Origin: Auriscalpium vulgare
Taxonomy: Eukaryota > Basidiomycota > Agaricomycetes > Russulales > Auriscalpiaceae
Direction: 5' to 3'
Length of the DNA stretch: 64,000 nt
Assembly (NCBI GenBank): GCA_019915015.1
Contig: JAHBBC010000002.1
Span: 1,178,001-1,242,000, forward strand
Below, piece after piece: positions 1 to 11,849 of the stretch; positions within the stretch are counted from its first letter, which is position 1; each line of letters opens with the position of its first letter. Below the pieces are notes generated by a model. That model saw only the letters and a program-made list of their open reading frames with translations. It was not told where the DNA came from and made no database searches. The position numbers and the translations under genes were made by a program.

Positions 1-450
1 GCGGACGTTTGGGATGTCGACGGTCTCGAAAGAGTCGATTTCGGGCGGGGAGACCTTGGTGAACAAGGTAGGGATGCTCTCAGTACTCGGTGTCGGTCAT
101 ACGCGTCTGTACTAGGTGATATATTCATATATCGCCATCCAAATCACCTCTACCAGAACCACTATGCGACCAGGCAATAAAATATACAAAAGACATTAGG
201 GTCGCTGAAGGCCCGCGACGTAACGCAATACGAGATCAGGCAAAACAGTGCGAGAGCGAGGGCGTGACAGCAACGACAGAAGACGTGTACGACGTGAAAG
301 TGCGAAAACGATTGAGACAAAGCGAGATCAGAGTGTCCAATGGCAACCAAATGAGAAAGAAACAAAACGAAATGAGAAGGGAGACGGATATCGATCTCCA
401 CACGAAGCCGAAGAGCGGCGCAGACGGGACACAGATGAGGCAGAGGGCGG
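1..450. other. Window edge, no supported gene
   Basis: No gene is convincing here. The minus strand of bases 1-75 is open in one frame and could be the end of an exon of a gene lying outside the window, but no start, donor or acceptor can be fixed. The rest is the 3' flank of the minus-strand gene ending at 451. Confidence 0.3.
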
Positions 451-2462
451 CTAGCTATACGTGATGACCTCCGCGAGGCGGTTCTTCTTGCGACTGCCCG
501 CACGCGAGCGCTGCTTCCGCAGATTCGCCATCATCTGCGCCGCGATGGGCGAGAGCTCCGACGACGATGCCGGCGAGGGCGTCGCGCCATGCGGCGGGTC
601 GAACAGCGCACGCGAGCGCGCAGGCGTCACCGGCAGGCGGGTCTTCAGTAGCGGCGTCGTCTCTGCAAGATCCTATTAGTACACGCTTCAACTGCGCAAA
701 GTACACGTACGCGAGAGGTCCGCGAGGCTCGCGAAGTGCCCGTTCTCCTTTGTGTCGTCCGTGAGCGGCGCCCGGATTCGCGCGGGCTTCATGCTGACCG
801 GCGTGACGAGCGCGCCGTCCGCGAACCGCGACGCGCGCGTGTCGTCTGACGAGCCGTACGAGCCCGAGCGCTGAGTCGCTTTGCGCGGGCCAAGTCCAAT
901 CGCCGTCGGGAGGTTGGCATGCGCGGAGGCGTTGGTCGACGTACGGAACACGGTGCGTGCGTCTGACGCATCAGCGAGCATGTCGTGGGCGGGGGGCACA
1001 GGACCTCGCGGTCCACGCGGGATGCGACTCGGCGGAACGCGCGGGCCCTCCTTGAGCACCGCTGTCGCGGTGAGCACGGGAGTGCGGTTCATGATGATGG
1101 TGGCGGCGAGCGGCGGGTCGTGCAGGAGCGAGCCGGCCGACGAGGGCGCCTCGACGGAACCCGAGTGGTCCGCGGCGGTGTTCTTAGACGGGGAGTCATC
1201 GAAGGGGGGTGTCGCTGGATGTAGGTGGTTGGTATCGCGGTGGGGAGAGATGCTGTCGGTTGAGGAGTCGGCACTGGTTGGGAGCGCGGGGAGCGGCCGG
1301 TCATCCACTGCGTGCGAGCGGCGCTTGTCCTTGTCCTTGTCGAGAAGGAAGCCAAAGACCTCCGCGGCGCGGTGCGGGGTAGAAAGATAGTCAGTTGGCA
1401 GATCGACCGTGTCGACCGTCGCAGTGCTGAGCTCGACTTCCATCGAAGAAATTGCTGGGTAGAATTCCGACTCGTTGAGAGACGGGTCATCGTCGAAGGC
1501 AAAAGCGGTGTCGGCCTTGACGGGGGCGTCGTCTAGCGATGCCTCGTCGCTCTGCAGGTGTACGTTATATTCATCGTCGAAGATGGCGTCTTGCGGCGTT
1601 TCAAAGCCGAAGGAAGAGTTCGTAGAGGTTGGAGTAGGTGCTTCCTGTGCGTCGTAGGGTATATCATCCTCTCTGAAGAAAGATGAGTGTCGCAGACTGA
1701 GCAGAACATAAAATAACCTTACTGGAGGAATCTCTCAGCCCACGAAATGTCGCCTTCCGTGGTACTGTTGCGAGTGCCGGGTTCTGGATTTCCCAGAAGC
1801 TGGCGCAGGGTCGAGCCGCTCCTCTTCACCTGCGCACGCCCGTCCTTCTCCTTCGCAGAATCCGCCGGAGGGGTATTGGAAAACACTTTGCTGTCGAGGT
1901 GCCCATGCGCATCGTACATGTCGAGGAGGCTCGCTACGGAGGGATCTTGCCGAAGCGTGTGGAGGCGGTTCTTGTCGCGCGGCGTGATGGGAGGAATAAT
2001 GCGGCGCCGACCAGGAGACTTGGAGGTCCGCTTGGGCGTGTCGAGGGGAGGGTTGGCGTTAGGAAACTCGGTACGGGCGAGGACTTGACGGTCATGGACC
2101 TTGACGGTGAATGTGCGGCGCGACTGGACGCTGGCTGCCCGGCTGGGCGAACCTCTCGGCGTGACTTGCAAGCTGTTGATGGGATGCGCTGAGCTTGGGA
2201 TTAGCGGGGAATAGTTTAGATGAGAAGTTGTGCACATACGGATCGGGGGCAGGGATGCGTAGTCCACCTCAGAGACTACGGCAAAGTGTGACGAAGACGA
2301 GCGTAGGAGACGGCTAGCTGCTGCCTCCGAATCGTGCTCCTCCTTTCGTCTGTCGCCACTATTCGACGCCTGGGTTGTGCCCGTGGGGCACGGTTCAAGA
2401 GGAGCGCGACGTTTCTTATTCTTCTTGCTGCCGAGGGACAGGAATCGTTGGAGAAATCCCAT
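451..2462 (-). CDS. Disordered Ser/Thr/Pro-rich protein of unknown function
   Basis: My model has four exons (2462-2240, 2188-1723, 1672-711, 662-451) giving 620 codons in frame, with GTATGT, GTAAGG and GTACGT donors and CAG acceptors. The ATG at 2462 starts MGFLQRFLSLGSKKNKKRR, an N-terminal hydrophobic-then-basic stretch. The rest is low complexity, rich in Ser, Thr, Pro, Asp and Arg, with many SP/TP sites, which suggests phosphorylation and disorder. The C terminus is basic (AGSRKKNR) and ends AEVITYS. The first intron is a multiple of three without a stop, so it could be retained. I do not recognise a domain. It is divergent from the DUF202 gene, with 240 bases between starts. The gene is clear from its splicing; the function is unknown. 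Confidence 0.75.
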
Positions 2463-2702
2463 GGTTTGACGTGCGGTCGTTATTCTCGTAAGGAAATGAG
2501 CGGAAGACGCAAAGAGCGGCTGTGGATGGGAGTCGGGAGCAAGTTGCAAACGTCGCAAAGTCGAACCACGGCCAAACAACGGCCAAACACGATGGCGCGC
2601 TGGTGCACACCCCACGTGACGGCATGTGCTCGGGCCGAACCGCCTAGCACAACTCCTTCCAAGACCTTCCCAGCTTCGCGCCTTTCTCATGCGTCGACGA
2701 CG
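2463..2702. promoter_or_regulatory. Shared divergent promoter
   Basis: 240 bases separate the ATG of the minus-strand gene (2462) from that of the DUF202 gene (2703). It holds a CACGTG E-box at 2613-2618 and a tandem 11-base direct repeat CGGCCAAACA(A/C) at 2569 and 2580. No clear TATA box is seen. Confidence 0.45.
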
Positions 2703-3141
2703 ATGCCGACGGTGCTCGAGAACGTGGGCAGCGCTGCCCGCGACTTCTGCATGCTCGAGCGCAACTTTCTCTCCCACGTACGCCTCGGTCTCCTGCTCCT
2801 GCTCCTCTCCTGCTCCGTCCTCCTTAAAGTGCGCATCCCGGGGCCGGACACCGTCGACAGCATCGAGCACAACACTCTCGGGACAACACTTGCATCAGTA
2901 GAGGTGGCCACGGCATTCGTGGTTATCTTTGCAGGGCTGTGGGAGTACGAGTCCGGGTTCCGCGATATGCGCGGGCGGCGGGCGTTCTTAGTATTTTCGA
3001 CGTGTGTATGTGGTTTTTGTGCCCTCGAACGACTCTCACAATATGCGCAGACCCCATATGATTATCATGGTCTTCATATCGGCGGTCATATTCACGACTT
3101 GTCTTGTTCTGCTTGCCCGCGGGGATGAGATCGGGCCGTGA
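2703..3141 (+). CDS. DUF202 family small membrane protein
   Basis: Two exons, 2703-3001 and 3051-3141, joined by a 49-base intron (GTGTGT...GCGCAG), give 129 residues. Residues about 20-40 (NFLSHVRLGLLLLLL) match the DUF202 signature in which a short acidic/aromatic lead precedes FLSWVRT and the first helix. Two more membrane segments follow, VATAFVVIFAGL and, across the splice, MIIMVFISAVIFTTCLVLL, so there are three helices as in the family. The protein ends DEIGP. Fungal DUF202 proteins sit in vacuolar or other internal membranes; some yeast members belong to VTC-type complexes, but this copy lacks SPX and polymerase domains. The splice is chosen because only this phase restores the third helix. 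Confidence 0.8.
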
Positions 3142-3674
3142 CGCGACGATGCGCTCTCGTCTGCAGGTAATTATTGACCGGGTCTTCCACGCTCGAATCT
3201 GCGCTGAAAACACCTCATCTAGCATGCAGCACATGTGCGCACTGGTAGGGGTCCCGAACAGTCACTGTAACCGCGTCCCATATGCATATGGTCAGTCCTT
3301 TGTCACCGATGCGCGTCCCTTCTTTGCACTAGCACACGGCCACTGACTTCTTCGTATTGAACCTCTTCCCAGCTGGTGCCTCCCCATTCGCCCCTGAGAT
3401 GCGATCTCTAATGTACCGGTCTCGAAAAGCGCCCTCAGGACGTGATAGCACGTCTTGGATGGTAGCACCACCTTATCCAGAGTGGGAATGCGCAAGGCGT
3501 GGAGTAACGACCACCATCGTCGTGTGCTGCCTTCTGCTGCCGGAGCCGGAGGTGTGGAGAATGACATAGTGCCGTTACAATATATCGTGCTGTGCTTCAA
3601 TGCATGTCGTACTTGATTCTTTAAATTAGTCCTGTCTCTTTCTACCCTGTCCAATTCGCGGTATACGTAGGACG
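3142..3674. other. Convergent intergenic region
   Basis: Lies between the 3' ends of the DUF202 gene and the GMC gene. I see no ORF with homology, only two short CATATG-type palindromes near 3055 and 3279. Confidence 0.5.
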
Positions 3675-6620
3675 TCAAGCCTTAAAGTGCCCCTTGATGA
3701 TATCCGCAGCTATCACAGGAAATGGTCAACCTCATCTTCCGACAATGAATTACATTTCTCACCTTGCTCCGCAATCGCATATGCGGTCGCTTGCGTATGG
3801 GCAGCAACATGTAAAGGCACAATGCTTAGATCCACAACCCGGACGTTCGTGGTCCCGTATACCTTCAGCTGCGGGTCGACGACGCCGCCCTTGTCGCGCG
3901 GCAGCATTGAGCACGAGCCGGCGGTGTGGTAGACCGAGTTCATATTTTTCTTGAGCCAAGCCGTGAGCTGCTCGTCAGACTGGATGTCAGGGCCGGGGTT
4001 GATCTCCTTTCCTAGAAGCATTGGTAAATAACTTATGCGCTGCTGAGATGCGCTACGGCGACGTACCAACGTGGGCGGACAGCGGTGCCAGCGTGCCTAC
4101 CCGGCGGGCGAATTTGACCTGCTCGAGGAACGTCTGCACATCGACGTCCTCTTCCAAGTAGTGTGGGTCTATCGCGGGTGATGCTAATGGATCAGCAGAC
4201 GCAATATGCTATCGAATGGAGGGATGTCGCATCAATGACAAATTGCCTCCGGCGCGAAAAGACTGACGATTGTTCCTCGCGAGAAGGGGTGGTTAATGGC
4301 TGGGACTAACGAAATGTACTTCTTGCCCGGTTCCGGAGGATCTGCAGCCCAAAAAAGCACATTAGCTCCTGACATGTATATGCAATGCATAGGCGGAAGG
4401 CGAACTTGGGGTGCTCAAGAAACAAGGGAAGCTGATGAGCTCCGTCTCTGCGCCGTTCTTCGCAACGTCAAGCTGGACCTCAAGTTGCTCAGTGAGTCCA
4501 GGCTTGCCCAAGTACTTTCCCGCCTTGAGCTTCTTCGTAAATGCGCCGTGGATGGCATCCGCGTGAGTTGAGACCAGTGACAGCGGCGTATGTGTGAGGT
4601 TCAGGAGGCCAGTGAGGAAGAGACCCTCGCCCTTCTGGCTGTAAGCGCAGGTGTCAATTTGTCAGATATGCAGGAAGTGGTATGAGACACATCACGGATA
4701 CTGCACGCACTAGAGCTGTAGATTCTCCGCGGCGATCTCGGGGTCATGCAGCGGGTCCAACGTATTGAAGTTCTCAGGGTCATTCAGCTCTGATCATGAG
4801 CCGCACAATGGTCAGTGCGAGTTCGTTATTTAAGAATTTGAAGAAGAGACATACCGCAGGAGATACCGACGTATAAGTGCTCCTGCACGTTGGTACCGAC
4901 CGCCGGCAAATCCACGATGCTCTCAACCCCTGCTTTCCGCAAAACATCACGGTCGCCAATTCCAGACAGCTCCAGAATTTGTGGACTCTTGATTGCTCTG
5001 CGACAAGGGGATCAGCAACCGAATAGATACATATCATGGAAGCTGCTCACCCCGCAGAAACAAGAACCTCCTTGCTAGCTTTCACTGTTTTCTTCTGGTC
5101 GTCAAATAAAAACTCGACTCCCGTGGCGATCGCATCCGAGCCGGGACGCTCTTTGGAGAGTAACACGCGAGTAACGGTGGCAAGAGAGAGGATCGTGAGG
5201 TTCGAGGGCTGAGGAGATGGTACATAGTCCTGCATGCCTGGATGTCAGCATGAAGACAAACTAGATACCTCTCGCAACGTACGACACTGTATTTGCGTGC
5301 GTTGGTACGGGGATCGACGGTGGAGGTAACCATGAACGTGCCGATGCCCTGCCCGCCGGACTGCAAGCAATATGACATCACATCAGGTTGAAGAAGTGCA
5401 TCGATTCCGTGAGGATACAAACCCCATCAGCGATGGTCTTGATACCTATCTTGTTGAGGGTCTACATTTTATACTTAGGTCATTTTAACATGGCCCGTCA
5501 ATTAAGTGCCACACACGTCTTGGAGTGTCACATCCCATCCTGTGCTGCCGTTGGGAAATCCGACAGTAATAGGACCTAAATCGCACTCAAAAAGATGACA
5601 AGAGAAGAGCGAGAATGAACGGACCGCTTGTCCCGTAATATGCAGGGTCCGACGTCTGCCTTTCGGCCGTCACTTTAGCGTCAGGTGGAGGAATGAAGCT
5701 AGGTAGAGGTTCGTGATGAGAGGTACACAAATCAAGGGGGGACTGTCAGCGAGGTATAGGCGGAATGCTCGATAAAACCGCACTTGATGACTTTATTCGA
5801 GTACTTGAGGTAGTTGGCCCAGTTCCACCCGGGATTCCCGAGCTTCTCCCAGGCTTTCAAAAAAGGTGTATGAGAAACGTGTTAATATCCGAGGGCATTC
5901 AGCCCGTCCAACTTATCAGAAGCATACAAGTGGAAAAGCCGGACGGCGGACATAAATGTGCGCTCGCACAACTGACAGAGCGTGTCGCGAGAAACAAGGA
6001 TGGCGACTTACCATCTATGTCAACAGCAGGAGGCCTGTTCCAGACATAGAAATTCAGCGCAGATGACCCTCCGAGGCCCTTGCCACTGCATCCGCGGCCC
6101 AAAAGGCGAAAGGCATAAGCGATTGCCATCAGCGACCATCACATCCGGATCGAACAATTGAGAGAACAAACCGGTGCCAGATGTAGGTCGTGTTGTCCGC
6201 GTGCGATTGCGGCGTCTGAGGACCGAAGTCAGTGGGTATATGTATATATTTTGCGGGGTCCGCACAGTTGTGAAGGCCCAGTCGTAGTCTGGATTGTCAA
6301 AGTTCTTAGCGTACATCGCCGGAAGTCCTAAGCACCAACGCAAGTCTCAGTAGAGGTGCTCCTGAAGTGGTTCAAGTTGATGCACGCACTCGTAGACGGC
6401 TCATCGCCGTGGTACTTCCCCGCCTCGAGAACGAGGACGGAGATAGCCGGGTCATCAGCTATGCGAGTTGCGAGAGCAAGGCCGGATGTCTAGAGAAATC
6501 CGTGAGTATCACGCCCAATTGCACTGTGAAGGACGAGGAACGCACGCCAGCGCCGATGACAACATAGTCAAAGGACTTGTCGTGGACGTCTGTAATGTCT
6601 GCGAGCTGAATTGGTGACAT
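3675..6620 (-). CDS. GMC (glucose-methanol-choline, AA3) FAD oxidoreductase
   Basis: Starts at ATG 6620 with SFDYVVIGAG; a spliced intron joins this to TSGLALATRI, restoring the GxGxxG Rossmann motif, followed by LVLEAG. Further exons carry the GMC signature GKGLGGSSALNFYVWNRP (about 6100-6030), then EKLGNPGWNW, the substrate domain, and near the end VYHTAGSCSM with the catalytic-pair His and PLHVAAHTQATAYAIAEQ with the second active-site position. The last splice adds ADIIKGHFKA. About ten introns; roughly 600 residues expected. No signal peptide is visible, so the product may be intracellular, unlike secreted aryl-alcohol oxidases. GMC enzymes oxidise alcohols or sugars and can supply H2O2; the substrate cannot be read from sequence. 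No frame break was found in the exons checked. Confidence 0.85.
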
Positions 6621-7729
6621 ATCTAGTGATTCAACGTGGTCGGAAGCAATGAAGATAGAGGGAAAATGGAAGTGAGAAGGGTATAAATAAGTAGCGCCCC
6701 ATGAGCAGCTCAGTGATGCAATGACCAGTCAACGAGTCATGGGTCGCTTCGGAGACTGTAAAAGAGTTCTTCGTTGAGACGACGGCGTCTAGGTCAAGTT
6801 ATAGTTTCCGCTGTCGACCCTGCGCAGAAAACAGATGCTTCTGAGATGATGAAGCTAGAAGCTCGATGTTGACCTGGCGGTAGCCGTAGGCACAAGGCAG
6901 TGCTGCTCGAGCTGGGATAATCGAAGTGTAGTTGTGCACCTTGTCCGGGAACCGGACATGGGTCTGATGAGCTTCAGAGTTCATCATGCCAGCTGTGTGA
7001 TAGTCTTCTGGAATTTGGAAGCAGACTGAGCGCGGCTGCGGTGATATATGATAGTGGATCGTGACCATGTGGCGTGGGAAACGTAGGTAAACACCCGCAA
7101 ACATTAAAGGGTACTACTGCTAGTAGTACACTAGTTACTACTACGTAGTACGTACTTGCTAGTCTCCGTTGTCGACCTTGCGCGAAGACAATAGTTACGA
7201 TCTTGGTGAACAAGTAACTCCACGGTCACTGACTGCAATATCATATGCATGGTGGCAGTACACCTCGGCCTCGCGGTCCTCGCCGAATGCATAGCCAGGC
7301 ATAGCCTCAGGGCACGCTAGCATTCCCTGATGCCTCCGCCTCCGCATGACAGAAGGTCTCACTTGTTGCCTGGCGACGCGGGGACCTCTTTTAGATGTAT
7401 CATATCGACGTACGTCCTCACATCTAGCACGCCATACTCACTGCCGGTTTCCTTTGCACATGGCGATGTCTGCCGTGGGCATGGTTGCATCCCGGGGGTG
7501 CTTAATGAACGTAGAGGAACAGTCATTGTCTCCTCAGGGTCTTTTGCGAAGCCCCTACTAGTGACACAGTGAGTTCTAACCGAATACGGCAACATCGCCT
7601 CCCCAATGTCTCATTGATCGTGCACGCGTTACCATGCCCGTGCATACTAATCACCGTAGGTCACTGGCGCGTTTCGCTGATTTATTGATGGAATTGGTGT
7701 CCAGAACCTGGACGTCACAACCGCTCCAC
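6621..7729. other. Intergenic region with weak internal duplication
   Basis: No gene supported. About 30 bases around GTCGACCYTGCGC recur at 6805 and 7162. A TA-rich stretch of overlapping TAGTA/TACTA triplets lies at 7110-7160. A 101-codon minus ORF (6799-7104) has no recognisable domain and no splice support. Confidence 0.4.
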
Positions 7730-7950
7730 TATAAAGAGTCTTGGTAAAGGACGAGAATTCCTCAGCCCTTGCTCACTTCGTTTATTCCACGGTACTGGTT
7801 GGTGAGTCTTCGCAACCCTCCACTTTTATGCGTATGTGCTTCTAACGTGCATGACGCCTTCGCAGCCTCAACGTTTTTGTTCGCCACGAGCCACTCCTTC
7901 GCACTCACACCCAACTACTATTTCAAGTTATTTTTTAACGTGTTCATAAA
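7730..7950 (+). promoter_or_regulatory. TATA box and 5' UTR intron of the repeat-peptide gene
   Basis: TATAAAG at 7730-7736 lies about 215 bases before the ATG. A textbook intron (GTGAGT at 7802, CTAAC branch near 7842, CGCAG ending 7865) falls in the 5' leader, which explains the long distance. Confidence 0.6.
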
Positions 7951-9354
7951 ATGCACTCCACCACGACTCTCGCTGTTATCCTGCTCGCTGCCTCGGCCGC
8001 GTCCCCCGCCATCGCGGCTCCCGTGAAGTAAGATCCAGTCTTCCTATACGCACTCATCAGCCTCAGAGATCATCCACTCATTCAATGTTTGCAGTGTCAA
8101 GCAGGCCCGCGGGCTCGATGAGCTGATGGCGCGCGAGCCCAGCCTGATCGACATCCTGAAGCCCCTGGGCACTGGCCTGCTCGGCGGCGCTGCCATTCCG
8201 CTGTTGAACCACTTCCTCGGCGATAGCTCCTCCAGCGCGTCTTCTCGGTTCGAAGTCACCATTATCTTGGTGGATTGATACTGACACACGCGCACAGGCG
8301 CGATCTGGCCTCCATTGAGCAATCTTTCAAAGACTTTGTCGACAAGGTCACCGGCGCTGGCAAGGCGGCGCCGGGCCTCACGGGCATCATTGCAACCCGG
8401 GAGGACGATGAGCTCGTCGCGCGCAGCATCCTCGGCAGCCTGCTCGGTGCCACGGAGGACTCCCTCGGCACGGTCCTCAAGACCAGCGCCGCGGGTGGTC
8501 TTGCTTCCGGCGCGGTCGCCGCTGCGGGCGGTGCGCTCGAGCACTTGTTCGGCGACAAGGACTCGTCCTCCAAGTCAGTTGAACTAACTGTTTCCTTAGT
8601 TAATCGATACTGACATACACGCACAGGCGCGATCTGGCCTCCATTGAGCAATCTTTCAAGGATTTTGTTGACAAGGTCACCGGCGCTGGCAAGGCGGCGC
8701 CGGGCCTCACGGGCATCATTGCAACCCGGGAGTACGATGAGCTCGTCGCGCGCAGTATTCTTGGCAGCCTGCTCGGTGCCACGGAGGACTCCCTCGGCAC
8801 GGTCCTCAAGACCAGCGCCGCGGGTGGTCTTGCTTCCGGCGCGGTCGCCGCTGCGGGCGGGGCGCTCGAGCACTTATTCGGCGACAAGGACTCGTCCTCC
8901 AAGTCAGTCGATGCCTTCTATCGTCGCTTCTATTTATTCATATTGGCTTCGCCAACGCAGGCGGGAGCTTGAGGAGCGCCTCAACTTGGGCCCCATTGAG
9001 AAGGGCCTCATCGGAACCGTGACCAGCCTCGGTGTCTCCGGCGCTGCGTCCGATCTCCTGGGCAAGCTCTTTGGCAACAGCGGCAGCTCTTCCCGACGTG
9101 AGCTTGAGGAGCGCCTCAACTTGGGCCCCATCGAGAAGGGCCTCATCGGGACCGTGACCAGCCTCGGTGTCTCCGGTGCTGCGTCCGACCTCCTGGGCAA
9201 GCTTTTCGGCAACAGCGACAGCTCTTCGCGTCGTGATCTCACGTATGTGCTGCAATTCTGGCTCCCGTCTCACGCGCTGACGCTCTCCCGCAGTCCTGAG
9301 CAGGCGCTGGCTGCGATCCTCCTGTCCGGCCGCTCATTCGACGAGCTTGATTAG
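7951..9354 (+). CDS. Secreted Kex2-processed repeat precursor (KEP-like)
   Basis: Six exons (7951-8027, 8095-8247, 8298-8573, 8627-8902, 8961-9242, 9294-9354) total exactly 375 codons. Residues 1-22 are a signal peptide ending SPAIA. Dibasic sites stand at 77-78 (RR), 169-170 (KR), 261-262 (KR), 306-307 (RR) and 351-352 (RR), each preceded by a Ser run, so kexin cleavage would release peptides of about 56, 92, 92, 45, 45 and 22 residues. The two 92-mers differ at one residue, and the two 45-mers at one residue near the Ser run. All longer units end in a similar Gly/Ala-rich amphipathic tail with LFG(D/N) before the Ser run. Three dibasic codon pairs straddle an intron. There is no Tyr-rich core and no UstYa/UstYb neighbour, so a cyclic RiPP is unlikely; a surface-active (repellent-like) or signalling peptide is more plausible. 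Function is inferred. Confidence 0.9.
8298..8902 (+). repeat. Tandem duplication of a whole exon plus intron end
   Basis: Exons 3 and 4 of the repeat precursor are both 276 bases and nearly identical, offset by 329 bases. The 3' halves of the preceding introns (GATACTGACAYACRCGCACAG type) are also alike, so the duplicated block included the acceptor. Confidence 0.9.
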
Positions 9355-9671
9355 TGCATATCATGACACATGACACATTCACGACCTGCATATTTCTTGT
9401 TAGTAACTTGGGTGTCGAGTGTAGTGTTTCCTGTTGTAGTTCGTTGGCAGCGGAAATCACAAAGAGTGTTTTAGGGCCACATATCCAGGCGACGAGTGAG
9501 CATGCTCAACGCGCCGACTCCGATGGTGAGGCAGCGAAGCTCTACGATTCGAAGTAACACGGTAATATAAGACTCCACACGGTAGTTCTGAACCCTGCGC
9601 ACATCATTCAAACCCACACGACAGCCCGTGGTACACCCGGCGTCGTTGCAGACCCACGTAAACCATGCCGT
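9355..9671. other. Convergent 3' flanks
   Basis: 317 bases between the stops of the repeat precursor and the F-box gene; no gene seen. Confidence 0.5.
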
Positions 9672-11632
9672 CTACCCCTCGAAACCAGAACTAGACGAAT
9701 TCCTGTCCTCAGTTGTGCCACCTTCATCTTCATCCCACTCGACGGACGGGACCAGCTTCTCGAGTTCCTTGATCCACTGCTTCGAAACGATGCATTCCGA
9801 TATATGCACCTCTGCTAAACCCATGGCATGCGCTTTTCGCACAGCAAGCGTCTCGAGCAGTATATTGCACAGCGGCACAGAATCTTCGAGATCGTCGGGC
9901 GCGTTCGTCAAGTATTTGTCTTCAGTTTCATTAAGATCAATTCTTCGTAGTTCGAGAGAGCGAAGTCCTGGAAACAACACTTTGCGCTGCTTGGTGGACG
10001 ACTTGCCGGTCGATGATGAAGCCCGGTCGCGCTTGGAAACACCCGGCGCAATGACCTCCAGCATATCCTTCACGGCATCCCATTCCATGTCTGCTATCCA
10101 CAGGGTTTCGACATTGATGAATATCTTGAAGAGAGACCTCCACCGGTGCCGCATCCGATAATCGCTGAATTTCTCGACGAAGAGCACGGTGATCTGTTGA
10201 AGGGGTGGCAGAGCACGGCATATATCGCGGAACATAAAGGAGAAATAGGAAGAGGCGTCCTGTTCATCGTAGAGCCAATTGAGCTCGATGAATAATTCAC
10301 TACCATCGTAGTCGCTGCCAATCATCTTTTGCACGGTCTCAGCAGGCACCCGGCTTGTGTACGCGGCCACTTTGATGCCGAGTATGAATTCTTCGAAATG
10401 CCAGAACTCAGTGACGTCGACCAATGCGAGAGTGATGATGGGATCGGAATTGGCAAAGTGGTTTTTGAGAAGGGGAAGGAGCGCACGACAGTCGGCTGCA
10501 GTGGTTGTCTCGGTAGGAATGGATTTGAAGCGCATCACGGTATCGTCCGATATGTTCACATTGCCGAAGAAGGCGACTATGTCTTCGATCGGTCCCTCCA
10601 CTTCGATGTTCTCCAAGTCCGACAGGATTGCGATAGTATTGGCGCTTCGTTCCAAGTCAGCTGGTCTGGAAGGAAGGCAGTTCACGATGCGAAGTGATTG
10701 CAGAGTCGGCGTTCGACGCAGGAAATCCATGAAGTGAGTGTACTGGAGGTGTGGATCAGGATGTTGGGTAATATATGCAGGGTAAGTTGCGACGGGATCG
10801 GTCGTGGTGATTTCGAGGTGCGTAAGAAGTCCTGAGGGTACGATCGACCAGGTCACGATTGAGTCATGAATGAAGAGGCGGCGCAGGCTGGGTTTCGACT
10901 CTGCGTCAATGGCACCCGGTGGAACGCAGGGTGCCTCGTGTTCCCCCATGCCGTGAAGTCTGAGAGTAAGCTGTTCCAGGATGGGGGCATGTTCCGAGAG
11001 CATGGGAAGGATGGCGGCCATTGCCCGCAGGCTGTGACTTTCCAAGGTTAATTGCCGTGTGCGTCGAAGGTTCGAGGGCGCGACTAGATTTTCCACACTT
11101 GCTCGGCTCTCAAACGTTGCGTCCACCTCGATGGTGGCGTTTTTAGAGCGCACCAGCATCATGTCTCGCCATTGGCGCCCAATGCTGAGGCTTATTGTTC
11201 CCCACAGACTGGCGGTGTCGAGCGCGATCTGTCGCCAGTGTCTACAGACGTGCGTTGTCATGACAATCCACCCGAGGTAGGGGCCATTATTGGGCCGCCA
11301 GCTCGGGGGTTCGCTGATCGCCAGCAGGGAGAAGATGTGAGAAAGGACCTCTGGAGGCAAGACAGCAACGGGAGCCAGCGCATTCCGGCGTGTTCGCATG
11401 GCCTGAATAGCTTTCAGCGCAGCATTGATCTCGATGTCCACGGTTGAGAAAGCTTGATCTGCGTGCCGGTGACGATTGCCGAATTTGCGAAGGGACACAT
11501 CAACGCTGTCGAGATGGCCCAGACGCGCCCGTGCGGTTGACTCCCAAAACGCTTTCGCCCTGAAAAAGGCGTTAGTTATGTACCGCAAAACTAAAAAGAA
11601 TGTAGCACTGACTCTGAATTTTGAGCCTCCAT
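9672..11632 (-). CDS. F-box-like protein
   Basis: Two exons: a 20-base exon (11632-11613, MEAQNSE) and a large one (11559-9672), joined by a 53-base intron (GTCAGT...TTTTTCAG); 635 residues. After a helical lead with an MRTRRNALAPVAVLP stretch comes the F-box, PPEVLSHIFSLL, with the HVCRHWRQIALDTASLWGTI half typical of the large basidiomycete F-box families. The rest (residues about 160-600) is an irregular leucine-rich region without clean LRR periodicity. The C terminus is acidic and Ser-rich. F-box proteins bind Skp1 in SCF ubiquitin ligases and pick substrates; these expanded fungal members rarely have known targets. The gene lies 217 bases upstream of the TOR stop in the same direction. 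Confidence 0.85.
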
Positions 11633-11849
11633 GTCGTCGCAGAGAGAGGCTCGTTCGGATTGGGATTCTGAAACCGCTCCTCGGCGGCCCGCCGGCCCGA
11701 AGCCAGGCTCGCGGAAACGAAACAAGCAAAGGGGAAGCATGCGGTAAATTGAGGAGAAAATATGAGAAGATACACTTGAGTCCGAGTATGTAGTCTACAC
11801 AGAGCAATATTCAAAGATGTGGTATTACAGGATACGACTATATAATAAA

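Noticed and set aside
1..110. Partial exon of a gene at the left edge
   Set aside because: An open frame of about 30 codons exists but start and splice sites cannot be fixed.
6799..7104. 101-codon minus ORF upstream of the GMC gene
   Set aside because: No similarity to GMC or other families that I can recognise; sequence includes microsatellite-like DNA.
7951..9354. Dikaritin-type cyclic RiPP precursor
   Set aside because: Units are 45-92 residues without Tyr cores and no UstYa-like oxidase gene lies nearby; the GMC gene is not a known RiPP enzyme.
9937..11447. Plus-strand ORFs antisense to the F-box gene
   Set aside because: Shadow frames of a well-supported minus-strand gene.
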